This document shows, one piece after another, positions 5,339 to 9,160 of a stretch of 9,160 nucleotides of DNA. Positions within the stretch are counted from its first letter, which is position 1. Each line of letters opens with the position of its first letter. Position numbers and translations under genes: made by a program. The notes under the pieces were generated by a model that saw only the letters and a program-made list of their open reading frames with translations, ran no database searches and was not told the origin of the DNA. Source of the stretch: Solirubrobacteraceae bacterium (GTDB lineage Bacteria > Actinomycetota > Thermoleophilia > Solirubrobacterales > Solirubrobacteraceae); contig JALOLQ010000087.1 of NCBI GenBank assembly GCA_025455895.1, positions 1-9,160 of the forward strand, given 5' to 3'.

Positions 5339-6385
5339 GTGGTGCCCGTGAGCCCTCCCGCCCTGCCGCTCGCGTCGCTCGGCGACGATCCCGGCGCCGT
5401 CTTCGTGATCATCGGCGTCGTCGTCGCGCTGCTCGTGGCCGACCTCTTCCTGTTCGCGCGCGGGCGTGAGCCCTCGTTCCGCGAGAGCGTCATCTGGAGC
5501 ATCGGCTGGCTGATCCTCGGCCTGCTCGTGGCGATCCCGCTCGGGCTCTACGCGGGCACCTCCGACGGGGTCAGCTACCTGACCGTCTACCTCATCGAGC
5601 GCACGCTCTCGCTCGACAACCTCGTCGTCTTCCTGCTGATCTTCGGCTCGTTCGCCGTCCCGCACCGCGAGCGCGGCAAGCTCCTCTTCTGGGGCATCGC
5701 GATGGCACTCGTCATGCGCGGCGTGGCGATCGTCGTCGGCGTGGGGCTGATCGAGCGCTTCCACATCGTCGTCTACATCCTCGGCGCCGGCCTGCTGATC
5801 CTCGCCTGGAAGATGTGGGCCGGCAGCGCCGAGCACACCGACCCGCACAAGAACCCGTTCGTGCGGCTCGTCTCGCGCATGTACCCGGTCGGCGACTACG
5901 AGGGCTCGAAGTTCTCCGTGCGCCGCGACGGCAAGCGGATCCTCACGCCGATGGCGCTCGCGCTCGTGGCGATCGTCGCCGCGGACATCGCGTTCGCGAT
6001 CGACTCGATCCCGGCCGCGTTCGCGATCACCGACAACGCGCTCGTGATCTGGGCGGCCAACGGGTTCGCGCTGCTCGGCCTGCGCGCGCTGTTCGCGCTC
6101 GTCGAGGAGCTGATCAAGCGCTTCCGCTACCTGAACCAGACCGTCGCCGTCGTGCTCGGCGTCGTCGCGGTGAAGCTGCTGATCGCCGACCTCTGGAAGA
6201 TGCCGGCGCTCGTGAGCCTCTCGATCGTCGTCGGGCTCTTCGCCGCCGGCATCCTGCTCTCGATGGCCGCCGATCGCCGCGACGAAGCCGCGGGCCCGCC
6301 GGACGGATCCGGCGGCGAGCTCGAGCCGGCCTCCGAGCCCGAGGCCGAGCCGGAGCCCGAGCCTCAGCCGAGCTCGGCGAGCTGA
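5339..6385 (+). CDS. TerC/Alx family membrane protein (probable metal-ion exporter)
   Basis: A TerC-family integral membrane protein (348 aa from GTG 5339, one residue fewer from GTG 5342). Relatives such as Alx and MeeF/MeeY-type proteins are linked to manganese export and metallation of secreted proteins, and TerC itself to tellurite resistance. Hallmarks seen: RTLSLDNLVVFLLIFGSFAVP (89-108) with the conserved Asp-Asn, and AADIAFAIDSIPAAFAIT (214-231) with two conserved aspartates, the predicted cation site. Roughly eight to nine hydrophobic helices are visible, with a hydrophilic loop around HTDPHKNPFVRLVSRMYPVGDYEGSKF (166-192), characteristic of the Alx-like subgroup. The C-terminal tail (about 315-348) is Glu/Pro-rich and low complexity. 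No yybP-ykoY-like leader fits in the 31-nt gap from cax. Its last 22 bp overlap the end of the convergent gene. Confidence 0.9.
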   Translation: MVPVSPPALPLASLGDDPGAVFVIIGVVVALLVADLFLFARGREPSFRESVIWSIGWLILGLLVAIPLGLYAGTSDGVSYLTVYLIERTLSLDNLVVFLLIFGSFAVPHRERGKLLFWGIAMALVMRGVAIVVGVGLIERFHIVVYILGAGLLILAWKMWAGSAEHTDPHKNPFVRLVSRMYPVGDYEGSKFSVRRDGKRILTPMALALVAIVAADIAFAIDSIPAAFAITDNALVIWAANGFALLGLRALFALVEELIKRFRYLNQTVAVVLGVVAVKLLIADLWKMPALVSLSIVVGLFAAGILLSMAADRRDEAAGPPDGSGGELEPASEPEAEPEPEPQPSSAS

Positions 6386-6795
6386 CGGGCGACCTCGGCC
6401 TCCACGTCGAGCGGCGCCTTGCCCTGGCGCTCACGGCGCGCGTTGCGGGCCACGACGAGGTCGCGCACCTCGGCCTCCAGGGCCGGGTCGTGGGCGGGAG
6501 CCGCGCCGAGCAGCGCCGCGAGCTCGGCCTCGACGTCGAGCGGCGCGCGGCCGGAGCGCTCGCGCACCGCGTTGCGCGCCTCGAGCAGCTGGCGCAGCTC
6601 GGCCTCGCGCTCGGCGGCCGCGGCCGGGCCGCCGGCGAGCGGCTCGCGGGGTGGGCGATCGGTGCCGTCGCGCAGCGAGAGCAGCCCCTTGCCGATGCGG
6701 TCGTAGTCGCGCCGGGCGCCCGCGAACGTCACCACGGCGATCAGCGCCGAGACGCCCACGACCGCGAAGAGCACGATCCCGAAGGCCGACTGCAT
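6364..6795 (-). CDS. Small membrane-anchored protein with a C-terminal tandem repeat
   Basis: A protein of 143 aa from ATG 6795. It has one N-terminal membrane helix (AFGIVLFAVVGVSALIAVVTFAG, about 4-26) followed by basic residues (ARRDYDRIGKG), then a hydrophilic, Ala/Glu/Arg-rich tail. The tail holds two copies of a charged helical unit of about 33 aa, EAELRQLLEARN..RERSGRAPLDVEAELAALL and EAEVRDLVVARN..RERQGKAPLDVEAEVARQL, starting 43 residues apart. The segment '(R/K)xPLDVEAEVxRxL' is, from memory, common in short actinobacterial proteins, but no function is known to me. The frame is open upstream to 7041, but that part crosses the divergent dehydrogenase promoter and is not protein-like, so ATG 6795 is chosen. 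The gene ends inside terC (22-bp antisense overlap). No function assigned. Confidence 0.75.
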   Translation of the reverse strand: MQSAFGIVLFAVVGVSALIAVVTFAGARRDYDRIGKGLLSLRDGTDRPPREPLAGGPAAAAEREAELRQLLEARNAVRERSGRAPLDVEAELAALLGAAPAHDPALEAEVRDLVVARNARRERQGKAPLDVEAEVARQLAELG

Positions 6796-6894
6796 CCCCG
6801 CAGAGGGTGCCACAGGGCCGGGCGGCGGTCGCCCGATGCGGCCCGCGCGCCAGGAGTTGCGGGAAACCCCTGTCCTTCCGGGGCCGTTTCCGGG

Positions 6895-6900
6895 TACCAT
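6895..6900 (+). promoter_or_regulatory. -10 element of the acyl-CoA dehydrogenase promoter
   Basis: TACCAT fits TANNNT and its last two bases are inside the operator palindrome at 6899-6916. A transcript start near 6907 would give a leader of about 80 nt before GTG 6988, fitting the Shine-Dalgarno of this gene. No clear -35 was seen. Confidence 0.5.
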
Positions 6901-6916
6901 TGACTGACGAGTCAAT
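6899..6916. promoter_or_regulatory. TetR-type operator palindrome
   Basis: ATTGACT-GACG-AGTCAAT has perfect 7-bp arms around a 4-bp centre. This size and form, and the TTGACT/AGTCAA arms, are typical of operators of TetR-family repressors of fatty-acid and acyl-CoA degradation genes. It overlaps the -10 and the predicted transcript start, where a bound repressor would block transcription. No TetR gene is in the window, so the regulator is encoded elsewhere. Confidence 0.7.
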
Positions 6917-6976
6917 CGGCTGGTGCGTGCTCTGCCGTGTCGCCCGCGCCCGCGCCCGTCCCTGTCCCGCATTCGC

Positions 6977-6982
6977 AAGGAG
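6977..6982 (+). promoter_or_regulatory. Shine-Dalgarno of the acyl-CoA dehydrogenase
   Basis: AAGGAG, 5 nt before GTG 6988, is the clearest ribosome-binding site attached to a recognised gene in the window. It fixes the intended start as GTG 6988 (VDFTLTDEQKALREMAH), not the GTG 7068 that opens the downstream frame. Confidence 0.75.
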
Positions 6983-6987
6983 AAACC

Positions 6988-7125
6988 GTGGTCGACTTCA
7001 CGCTGACCGATGAGCAGAAGGCGCTGCGCGAGATGGCGCACGCCGTCCCGTCGCCTGGGAGTACGACGTGGACGGGACCTGGCCCCAGGAGATCATCGAG
7101 AAGGCCTGGGAGCTGGGGATCATGA
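6988..7125 (+). pseudogene. Detached N-terminal fragment of the acyl-CoA dehydrogenase
   Basis: From GTG 6988, behind a good Shine-Dalgarno, the frame reads VVDFTLTDEQKALREMAH, the standard N-terminus of an acyl-CoA dehydrogenase. After about position 7042 it turns to nonsense (AVPSPGSTTWTGPGPRRSS...) and stops at 7123-7125. The genuine continuation, RPVAWEYDVDGTWPQEII, lies in another frame from about 7044. The 5' part and the main reading frame are therefore one gene separated by a frameshifting deletion (see finding). As it stands, this frame makes a 45-residue product with no domain. Confidence 0.75.
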
Positions 7126-8135
7126 ACAACCACATCCCCGAGGAGTACGGCGGCGTCGGCGCCTCCTACCTCGAGGGGTGCCTGATCGAGGAGGAGATCG
7201 CCTGGGGCTGCTCGGGCATCGCGACCTCGATCGGCGCGAACGGCCTCGCCGCCGCGCCGCTGCTCGTCGGCGGCTCCGAGGAGACGAAGAAGAAGTACCT
7301 CGGCATGCTGACCGAGGCGCCGAAGCTCGCCTCCTTCTGCCTGACCGAGCCGAACGCCGGCTCGGACGTCTCGGGCATGCGCACGACCGCCGTGCGCAAG
7401 GGCGACACGTACGTCCTCAACGGGTCCAAGTGCTTCATCACCAACGGCGGCTACGCCGACTGGTTCACGGTCTACGCGAAGACCGACAAGGACGCCGGCC
7501 ACCGCGGGATCTCCGCGTTCATCGTCGAGAAGGACGACACGGTCACGGTGGACAAGAAGGAGGACAAGATGGGTCAGCGGGCCTCCAACACCGCGACCAT
7601 CACCTTCAACGAGACCGAGGTCCCGGCCGAGAACATGCTCGGCGAGGAGAACAAGGGCTTCAAGCTCGCGATGATGACCCTCGACCGCACCCGCCCGGGC
7701 GTCGCGGCGATGGCGACCGGCATCTCGCGCGCCGCGTTCGAGATGGCCACCGAGTACTCCAAGGAGCGCGTCCAGTTCGGCGTGCCGATCGCGATGCACC
7801 AGGCGATCCAGTTCATGATCGCCGACATGGCGACCAAGGTGCACATGTCGCGCCTGGGCACCTGGAACTCGGCCGTCCTGCTCGACCAGGGCGCCCGCAA
7901 CACGCTCGAGTCCTCGCACGCCAAGCGCTACGCCGCGGACTCCGCGATGGAGGTCACCACCGACGCCGTGCAGGTGTTCGGCGGCTACGGCTTCATCAAG
8001 GAGTACAAGGTCGAGAAGCTCATGCGCGACGCGAAGATCATGCAGCTCTACGAGGGCACCTCGCAGATCCAGCGCCTCGTGATCGCCCGCGAGACGCTGC
8101 TCCCGCGCCGCGTGGAGGAGCCCGCGACGGCGTAG
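7068..8135 (+). CDS. Acyl-CoA dehydrogenase (MCAD-like), 5' end disrupted
   Basis: An FAD-dependent acyl-CoA dehydrogenase, which makes trans-2-enoyl-CoA in the first step of beta-oxidation and passes electrons to ETF. The frame from GTG 7068 gives 355 aa against about 385 for the family; the missing N-terminal part lies upstream in another frame. Seen: WELGIMNNHIPEEYGGVG, signature 1 CLTEPNAGSD (91-100), CFITNGG in the flavin-binding beta-domain, the substrate-loop region MTLDRTRPGVAAMATGISRAAFE, and signature 2 QVFGGYGFIKEYKVEKLMRDAKIMQLYEGTSQIQRL, with E329 at the place of the catalytic base of medium-chain dehydrogenase (Glu376 in human MCAD). The similarity to MCAD extends through the whole chain. 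A TetR-type operator lies upstream and a strong terminator downstream, so it is monocistronic. If the deletion is real, the protein lacks part of its first helical domain and is probably not made properly from GTG 6988. Confidence 0.9.
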   Translation: MDGTWPQEIIEKAWELGIMNNHIPEEYGGVGASYLEGCLIEEEIAWGCSGIATSIGANGLAAAPLLVGGSEETKKKYLGMLTEAPKLASFCLTEPNAGSDVSGMRTTAVRKGDTYVLNGSKCFITNGGYADWFTVYAKTDKDAGHRGISAFIVEKDDTVTVDKKEDKMGQRASNTATITFNETEVPAENMLGEENKGFKLAMMTLDRTRPGVAAMATGISRAAFEMATEYSKERVQFGVPIAMHQAIQFMIADMATKVHMSRLGTWNSAVLLDQGARNTLESSHAKRYAADSAMEVTTDAVQVFGGYGFIKEYKVEKLMRDAKIMQLYEGTSQIQRLVIARETLLPRRVEEPATA

Positions 8136-8161
8136 GTCCGGGCCGCAGCTCACGGTTGAAG

Positions 8162-8189
8162 CGAAGGCCGCCCCGCGGGGCGGCCTTCG
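8162..8189 (+). terminator. Strong hairpin terminator after the acyl-CoA dehydrogenase
   Basis: A perfect 28-bp palindrome, CGAAGGCCGCCCC followed directly by its complement, starts 27 nt after the TAG stop. It is followed by TCGTTGCG, only weakly T-rich. Perfect GC-rich stems placed like this after a stop are the usual actinobacterial terminator form. Being a palindrome it could act on both strands. Confidence 0.8.
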
Positions 8190-8392
8190 TCGTTGCGTGG
8201 GCGTGCGCGCGCGCCGGCTCGGGGGCGCCTCCGTGGCACAGGGCGCTCCGGCATCACGACGATGCCCGAGCGCCGGGGGCCGCGCCCGACGCCGGTGAGG
8301 AGGCTCGGGCGCATGTGGTTCGTCGGGCTGACCCCGGGCGGTGAACGAGCCGGGGGTGATGCCGTCTCGGCCTCGCGCGATGATCCCTCCTC
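8190..8392. other. Non-coding stretch with structured repeats
   Basis: No convincing conserved gene lies between the terminator and the 83-aa gene. The stretch holds a 14-bp inverted repeat with one mismatch (8242-8255/8261-8274, loop ACGAC); CGGCATCAC at 8249-8257, its inverted copy at 8356-8364 and a direct copy inside the next gene at 8404-8412; and GAGGAGG at 8297-8303, which is a good Shine-Dalgarno 9 nt before ATG 8313 (a 54-codon frame to 8477 of unknown reality). It may be a leader RNA, a mobile palindromic repeat or an operator region. Confidence 0.5.
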
Positions 8393-8418
8393 GTGCGCCT
8401 GGACGGCATCACCCCCGG
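8350..8418. repeat. 17-bp perfect inverted repeat around the start of the 83-aa gene
   Basis: CCGGGGGTGATGCCGTC (8350-8366) is exactly complementary to 8402-8418, with a 35-nt spacer that holds GTG 8393. As RNA it would form a long hairpin with the start codon in its loop and codons 4-9 in its stem. As DNA the arm centres are 52 bp apart, about five helical turns. Either form suggests control of the downstream gene. Confidence 0.65.
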
Positions 8419-8644
8419 GGACATCGTCCGCGTCAGCGTGCGCGGCCGCGTCTTCCATGCGCTCGTGCGCGGCGTGACGGACGGCGGGCTCCAGGTCGAG
8501 CCGATCGAGCGCGGGATCTCCTACCGGCAGGTCAAGGCGCACGACGTGCTCGAGCACTGGGCCAAGCGCGGCCGGCCGCGCGCGCAGGCCGAGCGCGACG
8601 TGAACCCCGAGCAGCGCTCGCTCGACGACCTGCTGGACCGCTGA
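8393..8644 (+). CDS. Small conserved-looking protein, function unknown
   Basis: An 83-aa soluble protein from GTG 8393. The first 55 residues look like a small beta-barrel of SH3/KOW type: LDGITPGDIVRVSVRGRVFHALVRGVTDGGLQVEPIERGISYRQVKAHDVLEHW, with 'GDIVRV' and 'GGLQVEPI' strand patterns. The tail is charged (RGRPRAQAERDVNPEQRSLDDLLDR) and probably helical. I do not recognise the family. A nucleic-acid-binding role would fit the fold guess but is speculation. There is no Shine-Dalgarno; the bases just before the start are CCTCCTC, the opposite of one. GATGAT, ending 8 nt before the GTG, is a possible -10 for a leaderless transcript. padR follows after 15 nt. Confidence 0.65.
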   Translation: MRLDGITPGDIVRVSVRGRVFHALVRGVTDGGLQVEPIERGISYRQVKAHDVLEHWAKRGRPRAQAERDVNPEQRSLDDLLDR

Positions 8645-8647
8645 GGG

Positions 8648-8653
8648 CATACT
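8648..8653 (+). promoter_or_regulatory. Possible -10 element of the padR-type gene (leaderless)
   Basis: CATACT (four of six matches to TATAAT) ends 6 nt before GTG 8660, the same spacing seen at other starts here. It lies 4 nt after the stop of the 83-aa gene. Co-transcription with that gene is also possible. Confidence 0.35.
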
Positions 8654-8659
8654 GCACGC

Positions 8660-9112
8660 GTGCCCCGTCCGGAGACCGAGCAGGCCGTCGCGGAGGCCGC
8701 GCCCCTCGAGGCGGCGCGGGCGGCGGCGGGCGCGCGCGCCGGGCGCGCGGGAGCCGGCGCCGGCGACCCCGTCGCCGGCGAGCTGCGCCGCGCCGGGGTC
8801 CTGCCGCTGCTCGTGCTGCATCTGCTGTCGGGCGGACCGTCGTACGGCAACCAGCTGATCGACCGCATCGGCGAGCTCACCGGCGGCCTGCTCGCGGTGA
8901 ACCCGAACACGATGTATCCGCTGCTGCGCGACCTCGAGCAGCGCGGGCTGGTGACCGCCGAGTGGGAGCACCCCGAGCGCCGCTCGCGGCGCTTCTACGC
9001 GCTGACGGCGGACGGCGAGGCCGAGCGTGAGAACCTGCGCGCGCAGGTCGGGCCGCGGCTGGAGGCGGTCGCCGCGGCGATCGAGCGCCTGCGCGAGGAG
9101 CTCGCCGGCTGA
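8660..9112 (+). CDS. PadR-family transcriptional regulator
   Basis: A protein of 150 aa from GTG 8660. Residues 1-42 are an Ala/Gly/Glu/Arg-rich, low-complexity extension not needed by the family. The PadR winged helix spans about 45-115: LPLLVLHLLSGGPSYGNQLIDRIGELT (49-74; the SYGNQLIDRI motif is classic PadR 'YGYEL'), a recognition-helix region VNPNTMYPLLRDLEQRGLV (80-98), and the wing EWEHPERRSRRFYALTADGE (101-120). A C-terminal helix (about 120-147) would form the dimer interface, as in the short PadR-s2 type. PadR proteins are usually repressors of neighbouring genes, answering phenolics, drugs or other small molecules. Its stop overlaps the start of the next gene by one base (TGATG), so that gene is the likely partner or target. 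No ATGT-N8-ACAT type PadR site was seen upstream. Confidence 0.9.
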   Translation: MPRPETEQAVAEAAPLEAARAAAGARAGRAGAGAGDPVAGELRRAGVLPLLVLHLLSGGPSYGNQLIDRIGELTGGLLAVNPNTMYPLLRDLEQRGLVTAEWEHPERRSRRFYALTADGEAERENLRAQVGPRLEAVAAAIERLREELAG

Positions 9113-9160
9113 TGGGCCGGGCGCGCGCGAGCATCGTGCTCGAGGGCACGCGGATCTCGG
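9112..9160 (+). CDS. Start of a gene coupled to padR (partial, 16 codons)
   Basis: ATG 9112 shares its A with the TGA stop of padR (TGATG), a typical translational coupling. The visible residues are MGRARASIVLEGTRIS. The open frame runs off the window. A short basic start followed by a strand-like ASIVLEG would suit an SRPBCC-type protein, which can follow padR genes in actinobacteria, but 16 residues cannot establish this. Confidence 0.5.
   Translation, partial: MGRARASIVLEGTRIS

Noticed and set aside
4105..5502. 465-codon minus-strand frame opposite cax
   Set aside because: Low-complexity Arg/Asp/Glu/His translation with no motif; cax on the other strand has textbook CaCA motifs.
6796..7041. 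Upstream extension of the repeat protein to ATG 7041
   Set aside because: Crosses the dehydrogenase promoter, operator and first codons; Arg/Gly-rich with no family features.
7036..7070. Programmed frameshift in the acyl-CoA dehydrogenase
   Set aside because: About seven conserved residues are absent, so slipping between frames would not rebuild the protein.
6912..8153. 413-codon minus-strand frame opposite the acyl-CoA dehydrogenase
   Set aside because: Leu/Val/Asp/His/Arg-rich shadow; the plus-strand gene has both family signatures.
8190..8392. tRNA, 4.5S/SRP RNA or CRISPR-like array in the structured stretch
   Set aside because: No tRNA arms or T-loop GGTTCGA..C motif in context, no SRP core sequence, and the repeats are inverted and too few for a CRISPR array.
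8150..8971. 273-codon minus-strand frame covering the structured stretch and padR
   Set aside because: Opposes padR and the 83-aa gene and shows no recognisable domain. The part over 8190-8390 (with PTNHMRPSLLTGVGRGP) is less shadow-like, but nothing supports a start.

Overview
The window is high-GC DNA with strong G/C third-position codon bias, GTG starts and few Shine-Dalgarno sequences. It looks like an actinobacterium, and the gene set (a LGAC lipoprotein with a C-terminal cysteine tail, DUF4395, an ArsA-like ATPase beside an SRPBCC protein, small membrane-anchored repeat proteins) suggests Thermoleophilia/Solirubrobacterales. That placement is inference. No tRNA, rRNA, CRISPR array, transposase or phage gene was found.

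Layout. Positions 1-2526 run leftward: a secreted D-glucuronyl C5-epimerase-domain protein, then a small SRPBCC protein, then an ArsA-like ATPase that leaves the window and carries a frameshift. A divergent lipoprotein (2583-3581, +) ends tail-to-tail with a DUF4395 membrane protein (3588-4094, -). Divergent from that is a pair of cation transporters, a Ca2+/H+ antiporter (cax, about 4168-5307) and a TerC/Alx-type protein (5339-6385). TerC overlaps by 22 bp the convergent gene for a small membrane protein with a tandem repeat (6364-6795, -). Next is an acyl-CoA dehydrogenase (6988/7068-8135) with a perfect TetR-type operator over its promoter and a strong terminator. A structured non-coding stretch (about 8190-8392) follows, then an 83-aa unknown protein, a PadR-type regulator, and the first 16 codons of a gene translationally coupled to padR.

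Working together. cax and terC probably form a divalent-cation (Ca2+/Mn2+) export module. The acyl-CoA dehydrogenase looks like an acyl-CoA-responsive beta-oxidation gene. PadR and the gene overlapping its stop form a typical regulator/target pair. The SRPBCC and ArsA-like genes probably share a transcript.

Most notable signals: (i) a deletion of about 19 nt near the 5' end of the acyl-CoA dehydrogenase removes about seven conserved residues and shifts the frame; (ii) the ArsA-like gene is also split between frames and lacks both P-loop lysines; (iii) several genes have a -10 hexamer exactly 6-7 nt before a GTG/ATG, implying leaderless transcripts and correcting start sites; (iv) several strong palindromes lie between genes; (v) a repeated CGGCATCAC element with mutually exclusive pairings surrounds the start of the 83-aa gene, a candidate cis-regulatory RNA or operator.
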